NCBI RefSeq assembly: GCF_025145285.1 | Contig: NZ_CP102251.1 | Location: 2,356,001 to 2,420,000 of the forward strand | DNA from: Alistipes onderdonkii | GTDB lineage: Bacteria > Bacteroidota > Bacteroidia > Bacteroidales > Rikenellaceae | Length of the DNA stretch: 64,000 nt | Direction of reading: 5' to 3' | In this document: in pieces, positions 34,853 through 44,291 of the stretch | How positions within the stretch are numbered: the stretch's first letter is position 1 | Layout: each line of letters begins with the position of its first letter | The notes under the pieces: model-generated | Seen by the model: only the letters and a program-made list of their open reading frames with translations | Database searches by the model: none | What the model was told of the DNA's origin: nothing | Translations under genes and position numbers: made by a program

Positions 34853-35728
34853 TTATTTAATGCGTCCCGAAAACCGTTCGATGAACTGTTCGATATCCTT
34901 GTCGTCGCCGAACCCGATGACGATGCGTCCGCCGCCGTTCTTCGAGCGCTTGATGCTGATGTCCTGCGAGAAGAACTTTTCGAGTTGCTCCACCAGCCGC
35001 GAATAGCTTTCGGGATACTCCTCGTCCTCCACATTCTGTGCCGCTGCGGCCGGTTGTTCGGTGAGCGAGCGTACCAGCTCCTCGGCCTGGCGTACCGAAA
35101 GGCCTTTCTTGATGATGCGTTTGAGCACGCGTACCTGCACCCCGTCGGGGGCGCCGGCGATGGCTTTGGCGTGCCCCATCGAGATGAGCCCCTCCTTGAG
35201 CGCCAGCTGCACCTCGTCGGGCAGCTTGAGCAGCCGCATGTAGTTCGAGATGGTCGAGCGTTTCTTGCCCACCTTTTCCGAGAGGGCGTCCTGCGTCAGG
35301 TTGCACTCGTCGATCAGGCGCTGCATTCCGAGCGCGATCTCTATGGCATTGAGATCCTGACGCTGGATGTTCTCCACCAGGGCCATGGCGTGCAGGTTCT
35401 CGTCGTCCACCTCGCGGATATAGGCCGGGAGGCTCGTCAGGTCGGCGCGCTGCGCCGCACGCCAGCGGCGTTCACCGCTGATGATGATATATTTTCCGTC
35501 GCCGGATTTCTTGACCGTGATGGGCTGGATGACCCCCAGCTGGCGGATCGAGTCGGCCAGTTCGTCGAGCGCCTCCTCGTCGAACTGCGTACGCGGCTGC
35601 GTGGGGTTGGGAATGATCTCCGTGATGTCGATCTCGGACATCTGGCTCATCGGCTTGAGCTTGGCGTCGACGGCGTCGGTGCCGAATATGGCGTCCAGTC
35701 CGCGCCCTAATCCCTTCGGTTGTTTCAT
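34853..35728 (-). CDS. parB: Chromosome-partitioning protein ParB
   Basis: A 291-residue ParB/Spo0J-type protein. The N-terminal CTP-binding/ParB domain (about 30-125) contains NPTQPRTQFDEEAL and IISGERRWRAA; a helix-turn-helix domain (about 130-215) with KKRSTISNYMRLLKLP would bind parS; the C-terminal dimerisation domain follows an acidic linker. It spreads from parS to organise the origin. It starts 9 bases after parA. No convincing parS site was seen in the window. Confidence 0.95.
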   Translation of the reverse strand: MKQPKGLGRGLDAIFGTDAVDAKLKPMSQMSEIDITEIIPNPTQPRTQFDEEALDELADSIRQLGVIQPITVKKSGDGKYIIISGERRWRAAQRADLTSLPAYIREVDDENLHAMALVENIQRQDLNAIEIALGMQRLIDECNLTQDALSEKVGKKRSTISNYMRLLKLPDEVQLALKEGLISMGHAKAIAGAPDGVQVRVLKRIIKKGLSVRQAEELVRSLTEQPAAAAQNVEDEEYPESYSRLVEQLEKFFSQDISIKRSKNGGGRIVIGFGDDKDIEQFIERFSGRIK

Positions 35729-35737
35729 TTCGGTATG

Positions 35738-36508
35738 TTATTTTCTCGGTTTGCGGTTGCGCTTGAGGAATTCCCGGGCCAGCGTGAGATAGTTCTCCGA
35801 GCCGACGGCGCCCGCGTCGTAAAGCATGACGGGCTTTCCGTGCGAGGGTGCTTCTCCCAAACGGATATTGCGCTGAATTATTGTGTCGTAAGCCAACGGC
35901 CCGAAATGTTCGCGCACCTCGTTCACGACCTGGTTGTTCAGGCGGTTGCGCATATACATCGTCAGCAGGAAACCCTCGATGTCGAGCGCCGGGTTGAGGC
36001 CGCTCTTGACCTTGCGGATGGTGTTCAGCAGCTTCGAAAGCCCTTCGAGGGCGAGGTATTCGCACTGCACGGGAATGAGCACCGTGTCGGCGGCCGTGAG
36101 GATATTGACGGTGGTATAACCCAGCGAAGGGGAGCAGTCGATGAAAATGTAGTCGAACCTTTCGCGCACGGCGTCCACGATGCGCTTCATCACATGGTGG
36201 GCGTCCTCCAGCTTGGGCAGCTCGGTGTCGGCTGCTACCAGGTCTATCGACGACGGCAGCAGCCACAGGTTCTTCACGTCGGGGCTTTGCAGGATAACCT
36301 CCTCGGGCTTCCTGAGGCCGGCGATACACTCGTAGATGCCTTCGAGGTTTATGTCGAAGCCCAGTCCGGAGGTGGCGTTGGCCTGCGGGTCGGCGTCGAG
36401 CAGCAGCACCTTCTTGCCCAGTAGGGCCAGCGATGCCGCGAGGTTGATGGCCGTTGTGGTCTTGCCCACGCCGCCTTTCTGATTCGCTAAAGCGATAACC
36501 TTTGCCAT
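35738..36508 (-). CDS. parA: Chromosome-partitioning ATPase ParA (Soj)
   Basis: A 256-residue ParA/MinD-type ATPase with the deviant Walker A motif [15 protein letters not shown] at the N-terminus, Walker A' [12 protein letters not shown] and Walker [13 protein letters not shown]. It forms ATP-dependent dimers on DNA that pull ParB-parS complexes to daughter cells. It is the first gene of a five-gene minus-strand series. A TAAATTTG promoter lies 24 bases upstream, divergent from the CPBP gene. Confidence 0.96.
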   Translation of the reverse strand: MAKVIALANQKGGVGKTTTAINLAASLALLGKKVLLLDADPQANATSGLGFDINLEGIYECIAGLRKPEEVILQSPDVKNLWLLPSSIDLVAADTELPKLEDAHHVMKRIVDAVRERFDYIFIDCSPSLGYTTVNILTAADTVLIPVQCEYLALEGLSKLLNTIRKVKSGLNPALDIEGFLLTMYMRNRLNNQVVNEVREHFGPLAYDTIIQRNIRLGEAPSHGKPVMLYDAGAVGSENYLTLAREFLKRNRKPRK

Positions 36509-36532
36509 GTTTCAATCGGGTTTATAATCGGG

Positions 36533-36540
36533 CAAATTTA
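36533..36540 (-). promoter_or_regulatory. -7 promoter element TAAATTTG for the parA operon
   Basis: Exact consensus on the minus strand, 24 bases before parA. Confidence 0.6.
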
Positions 36541-36626
36541 ATGATTTAAAATGGAAATCCATAACCGTAACCGAAATTTGCTTATCTTTTCGGAAAATGG
36601 GCTGCGCCCCTGCCGGAGCAAATAAA

Positions 36627-36658
36627 TTTGCTTTTGCCCTTGACTTGCACTATCTTTG
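36627..36658 (+). promoter_or_regulatory. Promoter -33 TTTG, -7 TATCTTTG for CPBP gene
   Basis: TTTG at 36627-36630 and TATCTTTG at 36651-36658 with 20-base spacing; the start codon follows after 32 bases. Confidence 0.75.
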
Positions 36659-36690
36659 GACTCGGAACGAATTGATAGTAACAGCCTATT

Positions 36691-37632
36691 ATGACAGAAA
36701 AAAAACAGGGGGCTCCCGTTCGGGAACCCATGCCCGCCGGAGAGCCTGCGAAGGCGGCGGGCAATAAGGCGGACAATAATAAGATATGGCACTACAACGG
36801 AAAATTCCCCGTGGTGGTGGACTACCTGGTTTTCTTCGGCATCTTCCTGCTGGCGCAGGGCCTGGGAACTGCCGTGGCATGGCTGGCGGGGTGCAAATGG
36901 CCCGATCCGGAGCTGCTGGCCAGCCCCGACGAGGCGATAAGCACGGCGGAGCAGATCGCCGCCGGGCATTTCAATGCCGTGACCTATTTCGTGTCGATGT
37001 CCGTGACGCTCGCGGGATTCCTCTTCTACCGCAGGCGGAGGCACGGCCCTGCGGTCGTGGCGCGTTTCTCCCGGCGCGGGCTGAATCCCGTGCTGCTGCT
37101 CTGGGGGGTGTTCTTCATGCTCTCGACCTCGGTCGTGCTGGAGCCGTTGCTGAGCCTGATGCCCGAGGTGCCGAACGTCTACGGGCGCGGGGCGTGGGCG
37201 ATCGTGACGGTCGTGGTGATGGCCCCGCTTTTCGAGGAGGTGATCTTCCGCGGCGTGCTGCTCGAATCGACGCGCGCACGGTACGGCGTGGTGGCCGCAT
37301 GGCTGCTCTCGTCGGCCATCTTCGGCATCGTGCATGTCCATCCCACAGTGGTGGTGAACGCCTTTGTCATGGGCCTGGTGCTGGCCTTCATCTATCTGCG
37401 CACCGATTCGCTCTGGTCTGCGATCATACTCCATGCGGTCAACAACGGCATTGCCTACCTGGCGCTGATTGCCGGGCACGGTAATTCCATGCTCATCGAC
37501 ATGGTCGGTAGCCGGACGCTCTACGTGCTGTTGTATATCGCGGCGCTGGCCGTCTTCGCCGTTTCGGGTTACATGATGCTCGTGTCGCTGCGCCGTCTGA
37601 AGGCCGAGGAGAAAAATCGCGGCGCGGCGTAA
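36691..37632 (+). CDS. CPBP family intramembrane metalloprotease-like protein
   Basis: A 313-residue inner-membrane protein of the CAAX protease/bacteriocin-processing (CPBP/Abi) family. About eight hydrophobic helices are visible after a charged 35-residue N-terminus. The family active-site motifs are intact: APLFEEVIFRGVLLE (EExxxR), FGIVHVHP (second motif His) and AIILHAVNNG (third motif). Substrates of bacterial members are mostly unknown. It has its own strong promoter and no obvious operon partner. Confidence 0.9.
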   Translation: MTEKKQGAPVREPMPAGEPAKAAGNKADNNKIWHYNGKFPVVVDYLVFFGIFLLAQGLGTAVAWLAGCKWPDPELLASPDEAISTAEQIAAGHFNAVTYFVSMSVTLAGFLFYRRRRHGPAVVARFSRRGLNPVLLLWGVFFMLSTSVVLEPLLSLMPEVPNVYGRGAWAIVTVVVMAPLFEEVIFRGVLLESTRARYGVVAAWLLSSAIFGIVHVHPTVVVNAFVMGLVLAFIYLRTDSLWSAIILHAVNNGIAYLALIAGHGNSMLIDMVGSRTLYVLLYIAALAVFAVSGYMMLVSLRRLKAEEKNRGAA

Positions 37633-37672
37633 TAATCTCGGCAGAGGCTGCGTTAGTTACGAGTAAAAACAG

Positions 37673-37680
37673 TATCTTTG
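37673..37680 (+). promoter_or_regulatory. -7 promoter element TATCTTTG for the chaperone operon
   Basis: Exact consensus ending 11 bases before the first PPIase-like gene, so the leader is only a few bases long. Confidence 0.7.
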
Positions 37681-37691
37681 TCCTCCGGATT

Positions 37692-38582
37692 ATGACTTTG
37701 CGAACGAAAATAGCGGTCGTGGCGGCTACGTTGTTCCTGGCCGGTTGCCAGGAACTGCCCGGCTATTTTGCCAGCGATACCACACTGGCGCGGGCGGGCG
37801 GCAGCGAACTGAAGATGCGCGATGTCGAGTCGGTAGTCCCGAAGGGGGTTACGGGCGAGGACAGCGCGGCCTTCATGAAGGTCTATGTCGACCGCTGGGT
37901 GCGCAAACAGCTCAAATTGCAGGAGGCCGAGATCCTTTTTTCCGCTTCGGCGGACGATATCGACAAGATGGTCGAGGAGTACCGGCAGGCGCTGCTGATC
38001 CGCAAGCTGGATCAGCATTACGTCGACCGCAGCATCGACACGACCTTCACGGAGAACGAGATCGCGGCCTATTACAACGCGCACAAGGCCGATTTCCGGC
38101 TCGACCGTACGTTGGTCAAGGGACGGATCGTGCAGTTCGGCGAAGGGTACCGCCAGGCGCGCAAATTGCGGGAGCTGATGGGGGCGAAGAGCGAAGCCCG
38201 GCAGCAGGATTTCCGGGACATATGCGCGAAGAACGACTTTACGGTTACCGATTTCAGCGATCAGTGGGTGGATTTCCCGGAATTCCTGAGTTTCCTGCCC
38301 ACGCTCCGGTCGCAGAACTACGACCCGGTGCTCGCAACGACGGCCGTGCAGGAGATGCGCGACAGCCATTCGCACTACTATTTCCAGATCGACGCCGTGC
38401 GCCGCGAGGGGGAGCCCATCCCGCTCGAACGGCTGCGGGGGACGATCCGCCGCATCCTCTTCAACCAGCGCCAGAGCGAGATCATCCGCAGCCACGAGGA
38501 GGAACTCTATAACCGTGCGTGCGAAGGCGGGAGCATAAAGATTTTCGAAAACGAGAATACAAACGATAAAGAAAAAGAATAA
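37692..38582 (+). CDS. Periplasmic PPIase/SurA-like chaperone lipoprotein
   Basis: A 296-residue lipoprotein (lipobox LFLAGC). It has the SurA/PrsA-type N-terminal helical chaperone layout (YVDRWVRKQLKLQEAE, then helix pairs) followed by a degenerate parvulin-like region (LVKGRIVQFG near residue 140) that lacks a clear complete PPIase motif. The product is therefore likely a holdase chaperone for outer-membrane proteins. Its stop overlaps the next start (TAATG). The three-gene order chaperone, SurA-like PPIase and OstA-like protein points to outer-membrane biogenesis. Confidence 0.82.
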   Translation: MTLRTKIAVVAATLFLAGCQELPGYFASDTTLARAGGSELKMRDVESVVPKGVTGEDSAAFMKVYVDRWVRKQLKLQEAEILFSASADDIDKMVEEYRQALLIRKLDQHYVDRSIDTTFTENEIAAYYNAHKADFRLDRTLVKGRIVQFGEGYRQARKLRELMGAKSEARQQDFRDICAKNDFTVTDFSDQWVDFPEFLSFLPTLRSQNYDPVLATTAVQEMRDSHSHYYFQIDAVRREGEPIPLERLRGTIRRILFNQRQSEIIRSHEEELYNRACEGGSIKIFENENTNDKEKE

Positions 38583-39988
38583 TGTTGAAAAAAGGTATGC
38601 TGGGGGCGGCTTTCGCCCTGCTCGTTGCCGGGGCGTTCGCGCAGAAGCAGCAGGTGATGCTCGACAAGGTGGTCGCCGTCGTAGGGTCTTCGTCCATCCT
38701 CCATTCCGAAGTGGCGGAGTATGCCCGGCAGCTCACGGCCCAGCGCCGTGCCGAAGGATATACCTCCGACCGTGACCCGATGAACGAGGCGCTCGAGGCA
38801 CTGATGACCCAGAAGCTGCTCTTCAACCAGGCGCAGATCGACTCGGTGAAGATCAATGCGGGCGACATCGCCACGCATGTGGAACAGCAGATTCAGAATA
38901 TGATCGAAACCGAGGGGTCGATCCCGAAGCTCGAGGCCAAGCACCACATGGCCATTTTCAGCATCCGCGAGAACATGCGCCAGCGCTATGAGGAGCAGTC
39001 GTATGCCTCTTCCATGCAGAGCGAGGTTGTGAGCAAGGTGTCGGTCATTCCCGGCGAGGTCGAGCGTTTCTACAAGTCGATCGACAAGGACAGCCTGCCG
39101 ACCGTGGCCGAACAATATGTCTACGCCCAGATCACCCGTTTCCCCAAGTCGATCACCGAGGCCAAGCAGCGCACGCGCGAGCGCCTGCTCGACATGCGCG
39201 AACGGATCATTACCGGCAAGGCGAAATTCGAGAACCTGGCACGCATGTATTCGCAGGATCCCGGGACGATGATGCGCGGCGGCGAGATGGATCCCACCGA
39301 GCTCAACGGACTGGAAGCACCGTTCGCCGACGCCCTCGAGAACATGAAGCCGGGGCAGATATCGGAGGTCGTCGAGACCCGCTACGGACAGCATATCATC
39401 CAGTTGCTCGACAAGCGCGGCAGCCTCTACCATTTCCGCCATATCCTGCTGCGCCCGGTCTATACGATGGACGAGCTCAACGAAGGGGTCGTGTTCCTGG
39501 ACAGCATCGCCAACCAGATACGCAAGGATTCCCTCTCGTTCGACAAGGCCGCCCTCCAGTTCTCCGACGACGCCACGTCGAAGATGAACGGCGGTATCGT
39601 CTCGAACCACGACATCCTGGAGCGTTTCAATGCCTTCGAGGCGAAGCTCACCGTGACGAAGTTCCTGCGTGAGGATTTCGCGCACTTCGGTGCACTGGAC
39701 GACTACAATGCCTTGATCCGCCTCAAACCGGGCGAGATTTCGCCTGCATTCCTGACCGAGGACATCATGGGCAACCAGCTGGCCAAGATCGTCAAGCTCG
39801 TGGAGATCATTCCCACGCATGTCGCATCGCTCAACGAAGACTACCTCCGGCTGGAGGAGATGGCGCTCAATGCCAAGCAGGAGCGGGTGTTCAAGGAGTG
39901 GCTGACCAAGAAGATCGACGCCATGTACGTTTACATCGACCCCGAATTCCGCGACGGGGAGTTCGAGAACAAAAGTTGGGTGAAATAA
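38582..39988 (+). CDS. SurA-like peptidyl-prolyl cis-trans isomerase
   Basis: A 468-residue exported protein (signal peptide MLKKGMLGAAFALLVAGAFA) with an N-terminal SurA helical domain (VDKVVAVVG-like segment at LDKVVAVVGSSSILHSEV) and two parvulin-type domains. The first, about residues 175-285, has ARMYSQDPGTMMRGGEM and VVETRYGQHIIQLLD; the second, about 285-390, has RHILLRPVYTMDEL and ALQFSDDATSKMNGG. It would escort nascent beta-barrel proteins through the periplasm. It overlaps the preceding gene by one base and ends 3 bases before the OstA-like gene. Confidence 0.92.
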   Translation: MLKKGMLGAAFALLVAGAFAQKQQVMLDKVVAVVGSSSILHSEVAEYARQLTAQRRAEGYTSDRDPMNEALEALMTQKLLFNQAQIDSVKINAGDIATHVEQQIQNMIETEGSIPKLEAKHHMAIFSIRENMRQRYEEQSYASSMQSEVVSKVSVIPGEVERFYKSIDKDSLPTVAEQYVYAQITRFPKSITEAKQRTRERLLDMRERIITGKAKFENLARMYSQDPGTMMRGGEMDPTELNGLEAPFADALENMKPGQISEVVETRYGQHIIQLLDKRGSLYHFRHILLRPVYTMDELNEGVVFLDSIANQIRKDSLSFDKAALQFSDDATSKMNGGIVSNHDILERFNAFEAKLTVTKFLREDFAHFGALDDYNALIRLKPGEISPAFLTEDIMGNQLAKIVKLVEIIPTHVASLNEDYLRLEEMALNAKQERVFKEWLTKKIDAMYVYIDPEFRDGEFENKSWVK

Positions 39989-39991
39989 ACC

Positions 39992-42496
39992 GTGCGCAGG
40001 CTCTTTACCATAGCTGCCGTCGTGCTGGCTGCGGGCAGTGTGATTTTCGCCCGCAGCGGGATGCAGGCACCCGGACAGGAGCCCGAGGCCGAGAAGAAAC
40101 TCATCGACCTGAAGTCGGACAACATGGGCCCCATAGCCCCCGGCGACTCGGTGATCTTCCTGGTCGGCAATTTCGCCGCGCAGCATAACGGCGCTGTCAT
40201 TACGTGCGACAGTGCCGTGCGTTATTCGGACATGCGGATCGAGTTCTTCGGCAATGTCCTCATCAACAAGAATACGACCTATATTTACGGCGACCGTGCC
40301 GAATACAACGGCGAGCTGAACGAGGCGCGGGTCTATTCCGACATCGTCAAGGTCGTCGACGGCGATGCCACGCTCTATACCTACCGGTTTGTTTTCAACA
40401 CGAAGGAGAATATCGGCCAGTTCGCCGACGGCGGCGTACTGATAAACCGGGACAACCGGCTCGAATCGGTGCGCGGCTACTATTATGCCAACACCAAAGA
40501 CCTCATTTGCGTAGACCGCGTCGAGATGCGTAACGACGAATACGAACTCAAGGGCGACTCGGTGGTCTACAACATGGCCACCGACAACGCTTTTTTCTTC
40601 GAGAATACCAACATCTGGAACAAGGACGGCGACTACCTCTATGCCGACCGGGGCGCGTACGACAAGGCCGATACGCTTTACCGGGTCACGCGCAACGGTT
40701 ATGTGCTGACCGAGAAACAGGAGATGTGGAGCGACAGCATCGACTATTTCCGCGCCAAAGACCACGTGGTGCTGTGGCGGGACATCCAGATCGACGATAC
40801 GGAGCACAAGGTGCTCGCCTTCGGCGATTACGGCGAGTATTGGAAGGAGCCGGGCGATGTATTCCTCACGCGGCGCCCCTCGGTGGTGAGCTACGACCTT
40901 ACGCAGGGCGATTCGCTCTTCATGCGTGCCGACTCGATGTTCCTCTTTACGGTCAACGAGAATGCCCGGCGCCGGGCTGCGGAGAAGGCCGCGGCCGATT
41001 CGCTTGCGCGTATGAGGGCCGATTCCCTGCAACGGCCCGATTCGCTGGGGCAGCATCCCGATGGATCGGCCGTCACGGCCGGCCCCGAGGGCGGACGTAT
41101 TGTGCCCGGGCTGCGTCCCGGCAGTGCAGCCGATTCGCTTTCGTCGGCCGGTGGAACGGATTCGCTCGCCGCAGCTTCCGGCCCCGATTCGCCGGCGCAT
41201 GGTTCGTCGGGGGCGGATTCGCTGCACATGGCCGATTCGCTCTCCGCGCCGGGCAGCCTGCCCGACTCGCTGGACAGGGCTGCAGATACGCTGACCGTTG
41301 CCCAGCGCAAGGCCCTGCTCAAGGAAGCGGCGCGCAAGGCCAAGGCCGAAAAGAAGGCCGCGGCAGCCAAAATCAAGAAGGCGCAGCTCGATTCGATAGC
41401 CGTCAGACGTAAGGAGAAGGCCACGGCCAAACTGCTGTCGCAAAAGGAGCGCGAGGAGGCGCGTCTGGCCGCCCGGAGGCTGAAGGCTGCGGCGAAACTC
41501 AAAGCCCGGCAGGCGCGTGCCGCCCGCAAGGGAAAGGTGATCCCGGTCGATTCGGCGGCCCTGCGCGAACTGGATTCGCTCATCGAGATGAACATGGCCG
41601 AACAGGATTCGCTGCTCAACCTGCTGGCCGATTCGCTGTTGGCTGACACGGGGGCGATGGCGCTCCCGGCCGATTCGGTCGACTCGCTCGCCCTGCCGCG
41701 CGACAGCATCTACCGCCTGATGAAAGGTTACCGCGACGTGAGGATCTTCAGGTCGGATTTCCAGACCGTGTGCGACTCGATCGTGGCGATCAGCACCGAT
41801 TCGACGATCCACCTCTATATTGACCCCGTGTTGTGGAACCAGAGCAACCAGATCACTTCGGACGTAATGGATATTTTTACCGAGCGGCAACAGATCAAAC
41901 GCGCCGAATTCATCGGCAGTCCGATGATGGTCAGCCAGCTCGATACGACACATTACAATCAGGTGGCGGGCAAGACCATGACCGCCTACTTCTACAACAA
42001 CCAGATATACCGCAACGACGTCAACGGCAATGCCCAGACCATCTATTACATGCAGGACGGCGAGCCGCCCGAGATCACGATGATGGGCGTTATCGAGAGC
42101 GGCGACTGCTCGTTCTATATCGAGGACAAGCAGGTGGTGCAGATCGTCTACCGCAACGAAATCACCGATGCCTTCTATCCGATGGACAAGATTCCGCCCA
42201 CGCAGGAGCTCTACCTGAAAGGCTTCAAATGGGAGGGCGCGCGGAGGCCTGCGCAGGCCGACGTGTTCGACCGCAGGATACGCCCCTCGCAGCGGGCGGC
42301 GCGTTCGCAAATGCGGCATCCCGATTTCCCGATCATGATGCGCATCGAGGAGCATAAGAAACGCCTGATCGAACAGCGCCGCTGGGCCGATCGCAACGAC
42401 CAGGTCGACCCGCTCACCGTCGAGTGGATGCGCGAACTGGGATACGAGGTCGGGCAGCCGCGCGAGCCGCAACGCCCCGCGCCGCAGGCCGAATAA
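39992..42496 (+). CDS. OstA/LptA-like periplasmic protein with a large low-complexity insertion
   Basis: An 834-residue exported protein with an OstA/LptA-type beta-jellyroll at the N-terminus (residues about 40-300: DSAVRYSDMRIEFFGNVLI, DRAEYNGELNEARVY, SVVYNMATDNAFFF) and again near 575-760. Between them, residues about 303-576 form an unusual insertion of repeated DSL tripeptides and an A/K/R-rich helix (443-516). The start is GTG, 3 bases after the SurA-like stop. Family members carry LPS across the periplasm; the length here is several times E. coli LptA. The operon position with two chaperones supports a role in outer-membrane assembly. Confidence 0.85.
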   Translation: MRRLFTIAAVVLAAGSVIFARSGMQAPGQEPEAEKKLIDLKSDNMGPIAPGDSVIFLVGNFAAQHNGAVITCDSAVRYSDMRIEFFGNVLINKNTTYIYGDRAEYNGELNEARVYSDIVKVVDGDATLYTYRFVFNTKENIGQFADGGVLINRDNRLESVRGYYYANTKDLICVDRVEMRNDEYELKGDSVVYNMATDNAFFFENTNIWNKDGDYLYADRGAYDKADTLYRVTRNGYVLTEKQEMWSDSIDYFRAKDHVVLWRDIQIDDTEHKVLAFGDYGEYWKEPGDVFLTRRPSVVSYDLTQGDSLFMRADSMFLFTVNENARRRAAEKAAADSLARMRADSLQRPDSLGQHPDGSAVTAGPEGGRIVPGLRPGSAADSLSSAGGTDSLAAASGPDSPAHGSSGADSLHMADSLSAPGSLPDSLDRAADTLTVAQRKALLKEAARKAKAEKKAAAAKIKKAQLDSIAVRRKEKATAKLLSQKEREEARLAARRLKAAAKLKARQARAARKGKVIPVDSAALRELDSLIEMNMAEQDSLLNLLADSLLADTGAMALPADSVDSLALPRDSIYRLMKGYRDVRIFRSDFQTVCDSIVAISTDSTIHLYIDPVLWNQSNQITSDVMDIFTERQQIKRAEFIGSPMMVSQLDTTHYNQVAGKTMTAYFYNNQIYRNDVNGNAQTIYYMQDGEPPEITMMGVIESGDCSFYIEDKQVVQIVYRNEITDAFYPMDKIPPTQELYLKGFKWEGARRPAQADVFDRRIRPSQRAARSQMRHPDFPIMMRIEEHKKRLIEQRRWADRNDQVDPLTVEWMRELGYEVGQPREPQRPAPQAE

Positions 42497-42556
42497 CCGG
42501 CGCCGCAACTCTCTGCCGGTAATTCGGATGGTCTATGCAACCATACGGAAACCGTA

Positions 42557-42593
42557 ACAAAAGGCGAAAAGCGAAAAACTTTTCGCCTTTTGT
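42557..42593 (+). terminator. Terminator after OstA-like gene
   Basis: Perfect 15-bp stem (42557-42571 with 42579-42593) with a 7-base loop, followed by a T-rich tract. The tract overlaps the -7 element of the next gene. Confidence 0.88.
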
Positions 42594-42595
42594 GT

Positions 42596-42603
42596 TATTT
42601 TTG
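42596..42603 (+). promoter_or_regulatory. -7 promoter element TATTTTTG for MFS gene
   Basis: Exact TAnnTTTG match that begins 3 bases after the terminator stem, so terminator tail and promoter are merged. The start codon follows 30 bases later. Confidence 0.6.
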
Positions 42604-42633
42604 CAGCCGGTTATTCGTCAGTTGGTTTTACAT

Positions 42634-43791
42634 ATGAAAAAAAGTCTGATTGCACTGGCATTCGGGACACTTGCCCTGGGAATGTCGGAGTTCGTGATGA
42701 TGGGCATCCTGCCCGATATCGCCCGCAGCCTCGGGGTTTCCATCCCCGAGGCCGGGCATCTTATTTCGGCCTATGCCCTGGGCGTTTGCTTCGGGGCGCC
42801 GCTTACGGTGCTGGTAGCCCGGACGCGTCCGCTCAAACAGATACTGCTGGTGCTCACGGCCCTGATCGCCGTCGGGAACCTGTGCGCGTCGCTGGCGCCG
42901 AATTACTGGATGCTGATGGCGATGCGCTTTGTGTCCGGCCTGCCGCACGGCGCCTTTTTCGGTGTCGGGTCGATCGTCGCAGAGCGGGTGGCGGATGCGG
43001 GGAAGCGCACGGAAGCCGTTTCGATCATGATCGTCGGCATGACCGTCGCCAACCTGTTCGGCGTGCCGCTGGGTACCTATATCAGCAATGTGCTGTCATG
43101 GCGCACGACCTTTGCGATCGTCGCCGTATGGGGCGTGGTGGCGCTGACGCTCGTAAGGATGTGGGTGCCCCGCATGGAGCCGCTGCCCGATACGGGGCTG
43201 AAAGGGCAGTTCCGGTTCCTGCGCAGCCTTGCGCCCTGGCTCGTGCTGGCATCGGTGATGCTCGGCAACGGCGGGATCTTCTGCTGGTACAGCTATGTCA
43301 GCCCGCTGATGATCCACACCTCGGGTTTCACGGAGGAGAACCTTACGCTGGTTATCATGCTGGCCGGTTTCGGCATGTTCGCAGGCAATATCCTCGGCGG
43401 GCATCTCTCCGACCGTTTTACGCCCGAGAAGGTCGTGCGTTTTACGCTGGCCGCGGCCACCCTGACGCTGCTCGGGATTTTCTTCGGGGCACATGTCCAC
43501 TACCTTTCCGTCGTGCTGATGACGCTCTGCACGGGTTGTCTGTTTTGTGTCTCGTCGCCGCAGCAGTTGCTGATCCTGGAGAATTCGCGCGGCGGTGAGA
43601 TGCTCGGCGCAGCCCTCGTGCAGGTGGCCTTCAACCTGGGCAATGCGCTGGGCGCCTACTGCGGGGGCCTGCCGATCGCCCGCGGGCTGGGCTATGAATA
43701 TACGGCGTTGCCCGGTGCGGGGTTCACCCTGTTGGGGTTGCTGACGGCCGTGGTTTATATCCGTAAATATCCCCGCCATGCGATGCGATAA
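42634..43791 (+). CDS. MFS transporter (DHA1, AraJ-like efflux)
   Basis: A 385-residue inner-membrane MFS protein with 12 hydrophobic helices. The N-terminus FGTLALGMSEFVMMGILPDIA and the helix-4 segment RFVSGLPHGAFFGVGSIVA identify the DHA1/AraJ group of sugar or drug efflux permeases. A longer in-frame start (42535) lies inside the terminator region and is rejected; MKKSLIALAF at 42634 follows the promoter. The last 14 bases overlap the Nudix gene, so the two are coupled. Confidence 0.9.
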   Translation: MKKSLIALAFGTLALGMSEFVMMGILPDIARSLGVSIPEAGHLISAYALGVCFGAPLTVLVARTRPLKQILLVLTALIAVGNLCASLAPNYWMLMAMRFVSGLPHGAFFGVGSIVAERVADAGKRTEAVSIMIVGMTVANLFGVPLGTYISNVLSWRTTFAIVAVWGVVALTLVRMWVPRMEPLPDTGLKGQFRFLRSLAPWLVLASVMLGNGGIFCWYSYVSPLMIHTSGFTEENLTLVIMLAGFGMFAGNILGGHLSDRFTPEKVVRFTLAAATLTLLGIFFGAHVHYLSVVLMTLCTGCLFCVSSPQQLLILENSRGGEMLGAALVQVAFNLGNALGAYCGGLPIARGLGYEYTALPGAGFTLLGLLTAVVYIRKYPRHAMR

Positions 43792-44281
43792 CGGTGCGGA
43801 GCTGTTTCCGGTGGTCGACGAGGCCGGGAACGTGGTCGGGTCGGCGACACGTGCCGAATGCCACGGCGGGGGTGGGCTGCTGCATCCCGTGGTGCACCTG
43901 CACCTGTTCAATTCGCGGGGCGAGTTGTACCTGCAGCGGCGCCCCGTGTGGAAGGATATCCAGCCCGGGCGCTGGGATACGGCCGTGGGCGGGCATGTCG
44001 ACTACGGCGAGACGGTGGACGACGCGTTGCGGCGCGAGGTGCGCGAAGAACTCGGCGTGACGGGTTTCGTGCCCGAACGCGTGGCGGTGTACGTGTTCCG
44101 CTCGGAGCGCGAGCGCGAATTGATCTATGTCCACCGCACGGTGTACGACGGGGAGGTCGTCCCGAGTGACGAGCTCGACGGAGGGCGTTTCTGGAGCCGG
44201 GACGAAATCCTGGCGAACCTGGGCAAGGGAGTATTCACGCCCAATTTGGAGGGCGAGGTGAAGCTGGTGCTCGGGGTATAA
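43778..44281 (+). CDS. Nudix hydrolase
   Basis: A 167-residue Nudix protein with a complete box GGHVDYGETVDDALRREV..ELG (GX5EX7REUXEEXGU). Around it the fold resembles the isopentenyl-diphosphate isomerase/YfcD type (HLHLFNSRGELYLQRRP, then WDTAVGGHV). It probably hydrolyses a nucleoside-diphosphate derivative; the substrate is not predictable. It overlaps the MFS gene by 14 bases in another frame. A T-run follows the stop directly. Confidence 0.93.
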   Translation: MRCDNGAELFPVVDEAGNVVGSATRAECHGGGGLLHPVVHLHLFNSRGELYLQRRPVWKDIQPGRWDTAVGGHVDYGETVDDALRREVREELGVTGFVPERVAVYVFRSERERELIYVHRTVYDGEVVPSDELDGGRFWSRDEILANLGKGVFTPNLEGEVKLVLGV

Positions 44282-44291
44282 TTTTTTTTCG

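Noticed and set aside
38507..42508. 1333-codon open frame on the minus strand opposite the OstA-like and SurA-like genes
   Set aside because: It is a GC-rich shadow frame; its residues are dominated by Arg, His, Asp and Val in an unstructured pattern, while the plus strand carries recognisable proteins with signal peptides and an operon arrangement.
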